A DNA stretch of 64,000 nucleotides from Flavobacteriaceae bacterium. GTDB lineage: Bacteria; Bacteroidota; Bacteroidia; Flavobacteriales; Flavobacteriaceae. Shown one piece after another: positions 27,696-37,544 of this stretch (the stretch's first letter is position 1; each line of letters begins with the position of its first letter). Where the stretch lies: contig JAGYKX010000005.1 in the NCBI GenBank assembly GCA_018401115.1, positions 930,001 to 994,000 of the forward strand, read 5' to 3'. Made by a program: the position numbers and the translations under genes. The notes below the pieces were generated by a model, which worked only from the letters and a program-made list of their open reading frames with translations, searched no databases and was not told the origin of the DNA.

Positions 27696-28277
27696 TTACA
27701 AACCTTTTAGCGTCTGCTTAATAATATCTTCTACTGAGAGGCTTGGGCTTGCTTTTAAAATTTTCTCCACTATCTTTTCAGATTGCTTTCTAGCAAAGCC
27801 AAGTACTTCCAATGCAGATAACGCTTCTTCTTTATTTGTATTGTCTAAAGGCGAAGAAAGTTCTTCTAAATCGTAAATTTTAAGGATTTTATCTTTGAGT
27901 TCAATAATAACACGCTGGGCCGTTTTTAGTCCAATTCCTTTAACAGATTGTATGGTTCCTACATTACTTGCTGCTATGGCGTCTCTCAATTCCTCTGGTG
28001 ACAATGATGAAAGCATGGTTCTGGCTGTATTGGCCCCAATTCCTGAGACGGAGATAAGTAACCTAAAAATAGCCCGTTCAGAAACTTCCATAAAACCATA
28101 GAGGCTGTGGCTGTCTTCTTTAACCTGTAAATGGGTGTAAATAGACACCGCTTTCTCAGAAGGCAACAAGGAATAAGTATGTAGTGAAATATGAACCAAA
28201 TAGCCTACACCACCACATTCCACCACAATTTCTGTAGGATTTTTTTCAACTAATTTTCCACTTAGGTGTGTTATCAT
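27696..28277 (-). CDS. ruvA: Holliday junction branch migration protein RuvA
   Basis: A 193-aa DNA-binding subunit that targets RuvB to Holliday junctions. It has an N-terminal OB fold (MITHLSGKLVEKNPTEIVVECGGVGYLVHIS), tandem helix-hairpin-helix motifs (SVSGIGANTARTMLS and SVKGIGLKTAQRVIIELKDK) and a C-terminal RuvB-contact domain (about 145-193). It begins three bases after maeB and ends five bases before sprA. RuvB is encoded separately at 33547-34569, as is usual in this phylum. Confidence 0.97.
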   Translation of the reverse strand: MITHLSGKLVEKNPTEIVVECGGVGYLVHISLHTYSLLPSEKAVSIYTHLQVKEDSHSLYGFMEVSERAIFRLLISVSGIGANTARTMLSSLSPEELRDAIAASNVGTIQSVKGIGLKTAQRVIIELKDKILKIYDLEELSSPLDNTNKEEALSALEVLGFARKQSEKIVEKILKASPSLSVEDIIKQTLKGL

Positions 28278-28280
28278 CTG

Positions 28281-30578
28281 TTACGATTTAGCCATTTTAG
28301 CACGCTTTCTTTTTTCCCTTTCTTGGGCATCTATTACAGCTACTGCAGCCATATTGACAATTTCGTCTACACTAGCGCCCAATTGCAAAATATGGACAGA
28401 TTTTCTCAGCCCCATCATAATGGGTCCAATGGAGTCTGCGCCATTGAGTTCTTTCATGAGCTTGTAAGTAATATTCGCAGATTCTAAGTTTGGAAAAATC
28501 AAGGTATTCACTTTTTTCCCTGCCAATTTAGAGAATGGGAATTTCTCTTGGTGTAATACTTTGTTCAGGGCAAAATCCATTTGCACCTCCCCATCTGCTA
28601 TTAAGTCTGGGCTCTCCGTATGTAAAATACGCACTGCCTGTTTTACTTTGTTTGCATTGGGGTGTGAAGAAGAACCAAAATTGGCGTAAGACAGTAAGGC
28701 TGTGACAGATTCAAATCCAAAAGTCTTGGCTACATTAGCCGTCATTTGAGCGGTCTCCGCTATGGTTTCTGCAGAAGGATCTATATTAATGGAGGTATCT
28801 GACAAGAACATGGGGCCTCGCTCTGTAATCATAATATTGGTCGTAGCTACGCGTTTGACGTTGTTGGCCCTACCTATGACCTCAAGAATTGGTTTTACTA
28901 CCGTGGGATAAGCCCTTGAATAACCTGAAATCATTCCGTCTGCATCTCCCATTAGCACCATCATAGCACTGAAGTAATTGCGCTCACGCATTTTAATTTC
29001 TGCCTGATACTGCGTTACACCTGTCCGTCTTCTCTGCTCCCAATAAGAAGTTGCATAGGTATTTCGCTGAGCACGGGTAGCATTATCTGTGGGGTCAATA
29101 ATCTCTAAATCTGCTTCAAATTCAATCTCTGCTTTTAATTCTTCTATGATGGTTTTATTTCCCAAAAGAATTGGAATAGCTATTCCTTCATCATAGACAA
29201 TTTGAGCTGCTTTTAGCACGTCTAAATGATCTGCTTCTGCAAAGACAATTTTCTTAGCGTTCATCTTAGCTCTAGTATGAAGCAAACGCACAATTTTATT
29301 GTCATTTCCTGAGCGTTGCATGAGCGCCTCTTTATATTTATCCCAATCTTCTATAGGCTCTTTAGCCACACCACTCTCCATAGCTGCCTTCGCAATTGCT
29401 GGGGGAATTTCTGAAATAAGCCTTGGGTCAAATGGCTTTGGAATAATATATTCTCTACTAAAAGCCAATCTGGTTTCCCCATAAGCAATATTCACTTGCT
29501 CTGGAACAGGTTCTTTAGCCAAATCTGCCAAAGCTTTTACTGCGGCCATTTTCATAGCCTCATTAATTTTTGTCGCTCGAACATCCAAGGCACCTCTAAA
29601 TATAAAAGGGAAACCCAAAACATTGTTTACTTGGTTTGGATGGTCTGAACGACCAGTAGCCATAATAATATCTTTCCTGGTGTCCATAGCCAAGTCGTAC
29701 GCAATCTCAGGATCTGGATTGGCCATGGCAAAAACAATGGGATTGTCTGCCATAGAAGTAAGCATAGATGGAGTTACAATGTCTGCAATAGACAGTCCCA
29801 CAAAAACATCTGCGTTTACCATTGCCTCATCTAAGGTATCTATCTTTCTTGTTGTAGCAAACTCCTTTTTTTCTGAAGACAAATTAGGCCTGTCTTTTCT
29901 AATCACACCTTTACTGTCTAGCATGACAATATTTTCTGCTTTAGCGCCAAAAGCCTTGTATAGTTTAGTACAAGAAACTGCTGCAGCACCTGCTCCACTA
30001 ATCACAATACGCACCTTTTCAATAGACTTCTCCGCTAAATCTAACGCATTTAAAAGTGCTGCTGCAGAAATAATGGCTGTTCCATGTTGGTCGTCATGCA
30101 TGACAGGAATATCTAACTCCTCCTTTAATCTTCTTTCAATTTCAAAAGCCTCTGGAGCTTTAATATCTTCTAGGTTAATTCCTCCAAAAGTAGGTGCAAT
30201 GGTTTTAACAGTTTGAATAAAGGTCTCTATGTCCTTAGTATCCAGTTCAATATCTATACTATCTATGTCTGCAAAAATCTTGAAAAGCAAGCACTTTCCC
30301 TCCATCACTGGTTTTGAAGCCATAGGACCTATGTCTCCCAATCCTAATACCGCAGTTCCATTAGTTATAACAGCCACCAGGTTACCCTTGGTAGTGTACT
30401 TATAAACATTATCAGGGTTTTTCTCTATTTCAAGGCAGGGAGATGCAACTCCAGGAGAATAAGCTAAAGCCAAATCTCTTTGCGTAGCGTATGGTTTAGT
30501 AGGAACAATCTTAATCTTTCCAGGCTGAGGTTTGGCATGATATACCAATGCTTCTCTCCTAATTTTCTGTTTGCTCAT
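28281..30578 (-). CDS. maeB: NADP-dependent malic enzyme with C-terminal phosphotransacetylase-like domain
   Basis: A 765-aa protein converting malate to pyruvate plus CO2 and NADPH. The malic domain (about residues 1-420) has [12 protein letters not shown], the catalytic-lysine region, HDDQHGTAI and the nucleotide-binding VISGAGAAA. The C-terminal half (about 430-760) resembles phosphotransacetylase, as in E. coli MaeB (759 aa), where it is regulatory. First gene of the maeB-ruvA-sprA operon; a TACCTTTG promoter element lies 18 bases upstream of the ATG. Confidence 0.95.
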   Translation of the reverse strand: MSKQKIRREALVYHAKPQPGKIKIVPTKPYATQRDLALAYSPGVASPCLEIEKNPDNVYKYTTKGNLVAVITNGTAVLGLGDIGPMASKPVMEGKCLLFKIFADIDSIDIELDTKDIETFIQTVKTIAPTFGGINLEDIKAPEAFEIERRLKEELDIPVMHDDQHGTAIISAAALLNALDLAEKSIEKVRIVISGAGAAAVSCTKLYKAFGAKAENIVMLDSKGVIRKDRPNLSSEKKEFATTRKIDTLDEAMVNADVFVGLSIADIVTPSMLTSMADNPIVFAMANPDPEIAYDLAMDTRKDIIMATGRSDHPNQVNNVLGFPFIFRGALDVRATKINEAMKMAAVKALADLAKEPVPEQVNIAYGETRLAFSREYIIPKPFDPRLISEIPPAIAKAAMESGVAKEPIEDWDKYKEALMQRSGNDNKIVRLLHTRAKMNAKKIVFAEADHLDVLKAAQIVYDEGIAIPILLGNKTIIEELKAEIEFEADLEIIDPTDNATRAQRNTYATSYWEQRRRTGVTQYQAEIKMRERNYFSAMMVLMGDADGMISGYSRAYPTVVKPILEVIGRANNVKRVATTNIMITERGPMFLSDTSINIDPSAETIAETAQMTANVAKTFGFESVTALLSYANFGSSSHPNANKVKQAVRILHTESPDLIADGEVQMDFALNKVLHQEKFPFSKLAGKKVNTLIFPNLESANITYKLMKELNGADSIGPIMMGLRKSVHILQLGASVDEIVNMAAVAVIDAQEREKRKRAKMAKS

Positions 30579-30596
30579 GATTACTTATTTATAATA

Positions 30597-30604
30597 CAAA
30601 GGTA
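30597..30604 (-). promoter_or_regulatory. Promoter -7 element of the maeB-ruvA-sprA operon
   Basis: On the minus strand TACCTTTG, exact TAnnTTTG, 18 bases before the maeB ATG. No perfect TTG at -33. Confidence 0.55.
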
Positions 30605-30631
30605 AGGGTATTATTTATGAAATATAACTGT

Positions 30632-30667
30632 AAAAGGATGCAACTTATGACAAATTGCACCCTTTTT
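30632..30667 (-). terminator. Intrinsic terminator after the sodium/solute symporter
   Basis: AAAAGG-A-TGCAA, an 11-base loop, TTGCA-C-CCTTTT: one A/C mismatch in the stem. On the minus strand it ends in TTTT, 21 bases past the symporter stop. Confidence 0.75.
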
Positions 30668-30688
30668 GATTTATACCAAAATCTAAAT

Positions 30689-32404
30689 TTACCAGAAAAA
30701 ACCAACTAAAATTGTGGTTATAATCAGTAAAATTATAGAGAGTATTCTGTAGTTCTTAAACCAAGGCAATGCCTCGAGTTCAATAGTTTCAGCAGTGTAT
30801 ATGGATTTTTTATAAGTGTAATCTGCCACTTTTTGTGCCTCTGGTAATCCAGTGGCTAGACTCACTACCACATGAACAAAAACTGCAATCACAAATAATA
30901 AATTGGCCTTTGCCAAGAAATGAAATTCATTCAACGAAGGCACTAAATCTATCGAGGCAGAAACAATCATAAAAATTGCAAATGCACCTCCTGCCATAAG
31001 ACTGGCAAAAGCACCATGGGCATTGGCTCGTTTCCAAAATAAACCCAATACAAATGCAGCAACCACAGGAGGTGATGTAAAGGCGATCACCAATTGTAAG
31101 TAGCCCCATAAAGAATCACTTACTTTCTCAATAAAAGGCACCCAGGCAGAAGCTAAGACTACAAGAACTAGGGTCGCTATTTGACCCACCCTAACCAATT
31201 GCTTGGAGGTGAGCTCTGGTTTAAACTGCTTCACAAAATCCATTGTGATTAAGGTAGAAGCTGAGTTAAAGGTAGCAGAAACACTAGACATCATGGCCGC
31301 CAACAAACCAGCTACAACCAATCCTAAAATACCTGTTGGTAATAATTTAAACAACAGCACTGGATAAGTCAGGTTAGGACAATCGGATAAATTGACACAA
31401 ATACCGTCGGCTACAGGATAATTTAATGAAGAAATATCTAAATCATTAAAAAGTAACAACGCCAATACTCCAGGCACAATCATGATGAAAATTACGGGTA
31501 ACTTTAAAAGACCTGCAAATAAAGCCCCCCATCTTCCGTGGTTGAGGTTTTTTGCTCCCAATACCCTTTGAACCATAAACTGATTGTTGGCCCAAAAATA
31601 AAATCCCAATAAGGGCACCCCTGTGAGCAATCCCCACCATGGCATAAAATCGTCATTATTAGGACGCACTAAACTAAATACCTCGCCACTATTGGCAGGT
31701 ATAAACTTACCTTCTGCCAAGCGGTTGCCAAAATTGACTTCACCGGCAGCAAGCATATTGTCTAGTTGAGACATCATGGCATCCCAACCACCTCCCAGTT
31801 CTTCGAAAGCAAAGAAAGTCAATAAACAAGATCCTATAATTAAAAGAACTGCCTGAATAACCTCCGTTTGAATTACAGAGTTTAAACCACCTGGAATGGT
31901 ATAAGCTGCGGCTGCAACAGCCAGTATAATGATAATAATGGTGGAACTCACCTCTGGAAATAACAACTTCAAAACTATACTACCCACATACAAACCAGCA
32001 GCGGTGTCTACCATTACATTTCCAAGAATCGTAATAAAAGAAAAATAATACCTGGACTTTTTATCGTACCTGCGTTCTAAAAACTCAGGCATGGTGTACA
32101 CTCCAGACCTAAGATAAAAAGGCAAAAAGAATATGGCAAAGAAAATAAGTACTACCACTGCGTACCATTCATAATTGTACACATTTATATTGGTCTGAAA
32201 AGCATCAGAAGCCAAACCTACCAAAGTAGAACTAGAAATATTGGCAGAAAATAATGCAATACCTACTATAGGCCATGTCATGGTTCTACCCCCAAGAAAA
32301 TAGTCCTCGGAACTACTGCGTTTAGATTTAGAGATTCCATAAATTACTATTCCTAAAAGATAAATTAGTATTACCGCAATATCTAGCGTAGCTAATCCAT
32401 TCAT
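30689..32404 (-). CDS. Sodium:solute symporter (SSS family, SGLT-like)
   Basis: A 571-aa inner-membrane transporter with about 14 helices. N-terminal SSEDYFLGGRTMTWPIVGIALFSANISSSTLVGLASDAF is the SSS signature with the sodium-binding serine/threonine region. FYFWANNQFMVQRVLGAKN and SSVSATFNSASTLITMDF are typical of the sugar-transporting SGLT branch. It uses the sodium gradient to import a solute, possibly a sugar; the exact substrate cannot be assigned. It stands alone, with a -7 element 68 bases upstream and its own terminator. Confidence 0.92.
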   Translation of the reverse strand: MNGLATLDIAVILIYLLGIVIYGISKSKRSSSEDYFLGGRTMTWPIVGIALFSANISSSTLVGLASDAFQTNINVYNYEWYAVVVLIFFAIFFLPFYLRSGVYTMPEFLERRYDKKSRYYFSFITILGNVMVDTAAGLYVGSIVLKLLFPEVSSTIIIIILAVAAAAYTIPGGLNSVIQTEVIQAVLLIIGSCLLTFFAFEELGGGWDAMMSQLDNMLAAGEVNFGNRLAEGKFIPANSGEVFSLVRPNNDDFMPWWGLLTGVPLLGFYFWANNQFMVQRVLGAKNLNHGRWGALFAGLLKLPVIFIMIVPGVLALLLFNDLDISSLNYPVADGICVNLSDCPNLTYPVLLFKLLPTGILGLVVAGLLAAMMSSVSATFNSASTLITMDFVKQFKPELTSKQLVRVGQIATLVLVVLASAWVPFIEKVSDSLWGYLQLVIAFTSPPVVAAFVLGLFWKRANAHGAFASLMAGGAFAIFMIVSASIDLVPSLNEFHFLAKANLLFVIAVFVHVVVSLATGLPEAQKVADYTYKKSIYTAETIELEALPWFKNYRILSIILLIITTILVGFFW

Positions 32405-32471
32405 AAAATTTGATTGCTTTTAAAAACATTAAAAGCCAATAAGCTTTTTTGTTTATTTATTAGTTGAATTC

Positions 32472-32479
32472 CAAATATA
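32472..32479 (-). promoter_or_regulatory. Promoter -7 element upstream of the symporter
   Basis: On the minus strand TATATTTG, 68 bases before the ATG at 32404, implying a leader of about 60 nt. The -33 box is not clear. Confidence 0.45.
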
Positions 32480-32549
32480 TTAAGAAAATGTTAATTCAGT
32501 GAAATAAAAGCTTGTTTATAGCAAAAAACTCCAGCCAATAAAATTAAAA

Positions 32550-33485
32550 TCATTGATTCTTTAAAAATGCAATATTGCGTTTAAAACCTTCATACTTTGT
32601 CCTTTTAACAGCAGATTTCTTAAAAATCTGCGAAAAAACCTCATGGGTAATTTCTTCCCAATCTTTCTTGGTGTTTTCAATTACTCTAGCGTCTGGATTA
32701 AATAAAGGCTCACTATGTGCTTTTGAAAAGCGGTTCCAAGGACAGACATCTTGGCAAATATCACAGCCAAATGCCCAATCTTGAAACTGGCCAGAAACCT
32801 CTTTTGGAATGGCCTCTTTTAATTCAATGGTGAAATATGAAATACATTTAGAGCCGTCTACTTCATAAGGAGTAATGGCCTTTGTAGGACAGGCGTCTAT
32901 ACAAGCGGTACAACTGCCGCAGTGATCTGAACTAATAGGATCTTGAGGTAAATCTATATCGAGAACCAGTTCTGCTATAAAATAAAATGACCCTACCTTT
33001 TGGGTCAATAAATTGCTGTTTTTACCAATCCATCCCAGTCCGCTTTTTGCAGCCCATGCTTTTTCTAAGATTGGTGCGGAATCTACAAAAGCCCTCCCTT
33101 CAATTTGGCCCAATTGGGCCGACACCCGATCCATTAAAGACTTTAATTTATCTTTAATTACATGATGGTAATCCTGTCCATATGCATACTTGGCTATTTG
33201 ATACGAATCTAAGGACTGCTTTTGTCCCGGAAAGTAGTTATACAAAAGACTCACCACTGACTTGGCTCCAGGGACCAACTTGGTGGGATCCAATCGCTTG
33301 TCAAAATGGTTTTCCATATAATCCATTTTTCCATGCTTGGCTTCTTTAAGCCACTTTTCTAAACGAGGGGCTTCTTCTTCTAGAAAGCCTGCTGTAGAGA
33401 TCCCACAAGAAATAAACCCAAGATTTGCCGCTTCTCTCTTAAAAAGCTGGGCGTTATCTTGCTGTATATGATCTGAACTAGTCAT
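32550..33485 (-). CDS. queG: Epoxyqueuosine reductase
   Basis: 311 aa. QueG reduces epoxyqueuosine to queuosine in tRNA at the last step of Q synthesis, using cobalamin and two [4Fe-4S] clusters. Cluster ligands are visible in [16 protein letters not shown] and [12 protein letters not shown]. The motifs [17 protein letters not shown] and [24 protein letters not shown] are family hallmarks. The C-terminal HEAT-repeat extension of E. coli QueG is absent, as in many short homologues. It sits 61 bases downstream of ruvB. Confidence 0.96.
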   Translation of the reverse strand: MTSSDHIQQDNAQLFKREAANLGFISCGISTAGFLEEEAPRLEKWLKEAKHGKMDYMENHFDKRLDPTKLVPGAKSVVSLLYNYFPGQKQSLDSYQIAKYAYGQDYHHVIKDKLKSLMDRVSAQLGQIEGRAFVDSAPILEKAWAAKSGLGWIGKNSNLLTQKVGSFYFIAELVLDIDLPQDPISSDHCGSCTACIDACPTKAITPYEVDGSKCISYFTIELKEAIPKEVSGQFQDWAFGCDICQDVCPWNRFSKAHSEPLFNPDARVIENTKKDWEEITHEVFSQIFKKSAVKRTKYEGFKRNIAFLKNQ

Positions 33486-33546
33486 TTAACTGATACGTTT
33501 AAGATCTAATTTAGAAAAAACACAGTAATACAGATTAAAACTCCCA

Positions 33547-34569
33547 CTAAAACAAACCGCCTTGTTCCGGAGCCTTGGTTCGCCCTAAATGTGCATAAGC
33601 TTCTGACGTTACCTCCCTTCCTCTTGGAGTGCGCATAATAAAACCCTGCTGAATTAGAAATGGCTCGTAAACCTCCTCAATGGTCTCAGCACTCTCAGAG
33701 ACTGCCGTCGCTAAAGTGGTAATTCCAACAGGACCCCCTTTGAACTTATCAATCAGAGTGGTCAGTATTTTATTGTCCATTTCATCTAATCCATGGGCGT
33801 CTACATGGAGCGCACCTAAACCAAATTGAGCAATTTCTAAATCTATTTTACCATTCCCTTTAATTTGAGCAAAATCCCTTACCCTTCTGAGTAAAGCATT
33901 ACAAATCCTAGGAGTTCCCCTACTCCTACCAGCAATTTCAATGGCAGCTTCATTTGTAATAGGCACCTTCAGTATTTCTGCTGAGCGAATAACAATAGTG
34001 GAGAGTAATTCAGTAGAATAATACTGAAGACGGCTTTGAATACCAAATCGAGCGCGCATGGGTGCGGTGAGCAAACCCGAGCGCGTGGTAGCGCCAATTA
34101 AAGTAAAAGGATTTAAATGAATCTGAACAGAACGGGCATTTGGACCGCTCTCAATCATAATATCAATCTTGTAATCTTCCATAGCAGAATACAGATATTC
34201 TTCTACTATAGGACTTAAGCGGTGAATTTCATCTATAAAAAGTACATCTCTTGCTTCTAAATTGGTCAATAAACCGGCTAAATCACCAGGTTTGTCTAAG
34301 ACAGGCCCAGAGGTGATTTTAATCCCTACGCCAAGTTCATTGGCAAGTATGTGGGCTAAAGTTGTTTTCCCTAGTCCTGGAGGGCCGTGAAAAAGGGTGT
34401 GGTCTAAAGCTTCTTCTCTTAAATTTGCCGCCTTAACAAAAATACTTAAATTCTCAAGCACCTGTTCTTGACCAGTAAAATCATTAAAACTCAATGGTCT
34501 CAACGCCTTTTCAATGTCAAGAGATTCTGGCGTTAGATGATCAGATGTAGGATCTAAGTGTTCATTCAT
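33547..34569 (-). CDS. ruvB: Holliday junction branch migration helicase RuvB
   Basis: A 340-aa AAA+ motor that drives branch migration with RuvA. Walker [18 protein letters not shown], Walker B FIDEIHRL, sensor 1 GATTRSGLL, arginine finger region [21 protein letters not shown], and a C-terminal winged helix with [18 protein letters not shown]. Standard length. A candidate promoter (TTG, 18 bases, TATCTTTA) lies 70-98 bases upstream. Confidence 0.97.
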   Translation of the reverse strand: MNEHLDPTSDHLTPESLDIEKALRPLSFNDFTGQEQVLENLSIFVKAANLREEALDHTLFHGPPGLGKTTLAHILANELGVGIKITSGPVLDKPGDLAGLLTNLEARDVLFIDEIHRLSPIVEEYLYSAMEDYKIDIMIESGPNARSVQIHLNPFTLIGATTRSGLLTAPMRARFGIQSRLQYYSTELLSTIVIRSAEILKVPITNEAAIEIAGRSRGTPRICNALLRRVRDFAQIKGNGKIDLEIAQFGLGALHVDAHGLDEMDNKILTTLIDKFKGGPVGITTLATAVSESAETIEEVYEPFLIQQGFIMRTPRGREVTSEAYAHLGRTKAPEQGGLF

Positions 34570-34638
34570 AAGGTCTAAAAAAGTCTAAATATCTAATTAA
34601 AATTAGCAAACCAGTGATTAATTCATATTCATCACTTG

Positions 34639-34667
34639 TAAAGATAAGATTTAAAAAGCAGTGACAA
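34639..34667 (-). promoter_or_regulatory. Candidate promoter of ruvB-queG
   Basis: On the minus strand: TTG (34665-34667), 18 bases, TATCTTTA (34639-34646). One mismatch (final A instead of G) to TAnnTTTG. It overlaps the start of the spacer after the GIN-domain gene. Confidence 0.4.
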
Positions 34668-34671
34668 CAGC

Positions 34672-35520
34672 CTATTTTAAAAGCTTTTTTCTCAGCACGG
34701 ATGTTCCTGAAAATTCCAACAGGTCTATTCTTGGTAACCCATAAAGATCTAGTTGACTTTCCTCTTTAGAAAAATAGGTTAGATGAGATAAAATATGAAG
34801 GTCTAATTTAGATTTTCCTGAAGCGTGCACACTGGCCTCACCAATTGAAAGGTCTATAGCATCTAATTGAGAGGCACCGTCAAAAGAAGCCGTTAAAAAA
34901 GCTGCAGTACCACCCCACTTTAAAGAAGCCTTATCCCCCATATTAAGTTGCGCAGTGTTAGTAACATCTCCATAGATAGTTGCAGTAGACCGATCTGTCA
35001 TATGCATCGCAAAAGAACTAAAAGATCCATTAATATTGACAAAAGATTTTTCCTCACCAGACACACTAAAACTTGGAACTGTCCCAGCAACAGCTACTGT
35101 GGCGTTACCAGAAAGGGAAAGCTGTGTTTTTTTAAAACGTTGGTCCAATGTAAGCCCCAATTCACCGGAAGAAACAACAACACTATCCAAAGCTGGTGTA
35201 TATAAAGTAATATCTAATTGTTTACTCGCCGTGATTTGATAATAGGTGCTAATGTATAAAACACTATCAGTAACCTTAAATTTGAATACAGGAGGTAAAT
35301 TGTCGTCTGCAATCATAGATACTCCTGTTGAGTCAGAAGCAACTATATTTAACTTGAGATCATTATTCAACACTATTGCATTAAATGCATCTAAGGGTGC
35401 GTTATAAGGGGCCACAATTCTATTGCCTTTAATCTTGGGTAACTTCTGTGCATGCGCATTAGTAAAACCTATAAAAGACAAAAGGATAAATAAGGTGTAA
35501 AAACGAGCAAATTGCTTCAT
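34672..35520 (-). CDS. Secreted GIN-domain (DUF2807-like) protein
   Basis: A 282-aa protein with a signal peptide (about residues 1-25, ending AHA), then repeated short beta strands of the 'head GIN'/DUF2807 fold, recognisable from NAIVLNNDLKLNIVASDS, SVVVSSGELGLTL and repeated xLxxSGxA/SxxxxDGxSQL units. Expected to fold as a beta-helix in the periplasm or at the surface. No catalytic motif is seen and the function is unknown. It stands alone between ruvB and coxI. Confidence 0.75.
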   Translation of the reverse strand: MKQFARFYTLFILLSFIGFTNAHAQKLPKIKGNRIVAPYNAPLDAFNAIVLNNDLKLNIVASDSTGVSMIADDNLPPVFKFKVTDSVLYISTYYQITASKQLDITLYTPALDSVVVSSGELGLTLDQRFKKTQLSLSGNATVAVAGTVPSFSVSGEEKSFVNINGSFSSFAMHMTDRSTATIYGDVTNTAQLNMGDKASLKWGGTAAFLTASFDGASQLDAIDLSIGEASVHASGKSKLDLHILSHLTYFSKEESQLDLYGLPRIDLLEFSGTSVLRKKLLK

Positions 35521-35602
35521 AAAATGGGGCTATTAATAATGATATTTCACTGCATTAAATTAATAAAAAATGAGTGAAGTAAGCAGTAATACAGTTATAG
35601 AA

Positions 35603-35635
35603 TCAAAAAAAAGCCCCAACTAGATGTTAGGGCTC
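35603..35635 (-). terminator. Intrinsic terminator of the act-cox operon
   Basis: AGCCC-C-AAC, a 6-base loop, GTT-A-GGGCT (35612-35634), with one C/A mismatch. On the minus strand it is followed by eight T. It lies about 50 bases past the coxI stop. Confidence 0.8.
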
Positions 35636-35682
35636 TATTATTCAAGCAAAAAAGCTTAAAATTTTTAGTGATAATACTAAGC

Positions 35683-37503
35683 TTAATGATGTAGTTGTTC
35701 TTCATCAGGACCCATAGGTACTGTTTGAGGCACAAAATCTTGCTCAGGTATCACATAGTTACCTTCCTTATCTGTTTTGGAATAATCATATGCCCAACGA
35801 TGAACTTCTGGAATAGCACCTGGCCAGTTTCCATGAATATGCTCAACAGGAGTTGTCCATTCTAAGGTATTGGATTTCCATGGGTTTTGTTCTGCTTTCT
35901 TACCGTAGAACATACTACTGATAAAATTATAGACAAAAACCAATTGTGCAGCAGCAGTAATGATTGCGAATACTGTAATCAGTACTTGAACATTGGTTAG
36001 TTCGTCGAACATTGGAAAAGCAGTGTTCTCGTAGTATCTTCTTGGAACTCCAGCCATTCCAACGAAGTGCATTGGAAAGAATACGCCGTATGCACCTACT
36101 GCAGTGACCCAGAAATGTACATACCCTAAATTCTTGTTCATCATTCTACCAAACATCTTAGGGAACCAATGGTACACCCCGGCAAATAATCCGTAAAGTG
36201 CAGATATTCCCATAACGAGATGGAAATGCGCTACCACAAAGTACGTATCGTGTACGTTAATATCCAAGGTAGAATCTCCCAAGATAATACCTGTTAAACC
36301 ACCTGTAATAAATGTAGAAACCAATCCAATTGAAAATAACATGCCAGGGTTTAATTGCAAATTACCTTTCCAAAGCGTCGTAATGTAGTTAAAAGCTTTA
36401 ACCGCAGAAGGAATCGCAATTAAAAGCGTTGTAAATGTAAACACAGAACCTAAGAATGGGTTCATACCTGAAACGAACATGTGGTGACCCCATACTATTG
36501 TTGATAAGAAGGCAATAGCAATAATAGAAGTAACCATGGCTCTATAACCAAAAATAGGTTTTCTGGCATTCGTAGACATAACCTCAGAGGTAATCCCTAA
36601 TGCAGGCAACAATACAATATACACCTCCGGGTGACCTAAGAACCAAAAAAGGTGCTCATAAAGTACCGGTGAACCCCCTTGGTAATGCAATACCTCTCCT
36701 TGAATAAAAATATCAGATAAAAAGAAAGAAGTACCAAAACTTCTGTCCATGATAAGTAGTAAGGCGGCAGAAAATAAAACAGGAAATGAAATAACACCTA
36801 TAATAGCTGTTACAAAGAACGCCCATATAGTTAAAGGCAAACGCGTCATAGACATCCCTTTTGTTCTTAAGTTAATGACCGTAACAATATAGTTAAGAGA
36901 ACCTAATAATGAAGAAGCAATAAAGATGGCCATGGATACCAACCACAAAGTCATTCCCATTCCAGAACCAGGCTGGGCCATTGGAAGGGCACTTAAAGGT
37001 GGGTACACCGTCCAACCTGCAGCAGCTGGTCCTGCCTCTACAAAAAGTGACATAATCATGATAAGTGATGAAAGGAAGAACAACCAGTAAGATACCATGT
37101 TCAAAAACCCTGAAGCCATATCTCTAGCCCCAATTTGCAATGGAATAAGTAAATTAGAGAAGGTACCACTTAGACCTGCAGTCAATACAAAGAAAACCAT
37201 GATAGTTCCGTGGATGGTCACTAATGCCAAGTAAATGTCAGCATCCATGACACCGTCTGGAGCCCATTTTCCTAGTAAAGCCTCAAATATGGGAAAACTT
37301 TGACCAGGCCATGCAATTTGCATTCTGAATAAAAGAGACATAGCAATTCCAATGAATCCCATAATAAGCCCTGTAATTAAGTACTGCTTAGCGATCATTT
37401 TATGATCCTGGCTAAAGATGTACTTGGTTACAAAGGTTTCTTTATGATGATGCCCATGATCTTCGTGATGATCTTCTGAATGTGCGTGTGCGTTTGCAGA
37501 CAT
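35683..37503 (-). CDS. ctaD: Cytochrome c oxidase subunit I
   Basis: A 606-aa catalytic subunit of an aa3-type heme-copper oxidase with about 12 helices. Visible metal and active-site residues: WFLGHPEVYIVLLP (CuB histidine and the cross-linked tyrosine), WGHHMFVSG (CuB His-His) and HDTYFVVAHFHLVMG (heme a3 and heme a histidines). The N-terminal tail is His-rich (AHAHSEDHHEDHGHHH). It is the last gene of the alternative complex III operon, 41 bases after subunit II, consistent with an ACIII-oxidase supercomplex. Confidence 0.96.
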   Translation of the reverse strand: MSANAHAHSEDHHEDHGHHHKETFVTKYIFSQDHKMIAKQYLITGLIMGFIGIAMSLLFRMQIAWPGQSFPIFEALLGKWAPDGVMDADIYLALVTIHGTIMVFFVLTAGLSGTFSNLLIPLQIGARDMASGFLNMVSYWLFFLSSLIMIMSLFVEAGPAAAGWTVYPPLSALPMAQPGSGMGMTLWLVSMAIFIASSLLGSLNYIVTVINLRTKGMSMTRLPLTIWAFFVTAIIGVISFPVLFSAALLLIMDRSFGTSFFLSDIFIQGEVLHYQGGSPVLYEHLFWFLGHPEVYIVLLPALGITSEVMSTNARKPIFGYRAMVTSIIAIAFLSTIVWGHHMFVSGMNPFLGSVFTFTTLLIAIPSAVKAFNYITTLWKGNLQLNPGMLFSIGLVSTFITGGLTGIILGDSTLDINVHDTYFVVAHFHLVMGISALYGLFAGVYHWFPKMFGRMMNKNLGYVHFWVTAVGAYGVFFPMHFVGMAGVPRRYYENTAFPMFDELTNVQVLITVFAIITAAAQLVFVYNFISSMFYGKKAEQNPWKSNTLEWTTPVEHIHGNWPGAIPEVHRWAYDYSKTDKEGNYVIPEQDFVPQTVPMGPDEEQLHH

Positions 37504-37544
37504 ATCTGTAATTTTATTTTTTATTTAGCTATTTTTTTATTGAT

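Noticed and set aside
29623..30216. Plus-strand open frame of 197 codons opposite maeB
   Set aside because: Antisense of a conserved catalytic region of malic enzyme; no promoter and no recognisable domain.
32428..32452. AAAAGC/GCTTTT hairpin upstream of the symporter
   Set aside because: A weak AT-rich six-base stem in the leader, without a GC core; likely chance in such AT-rich DNA.
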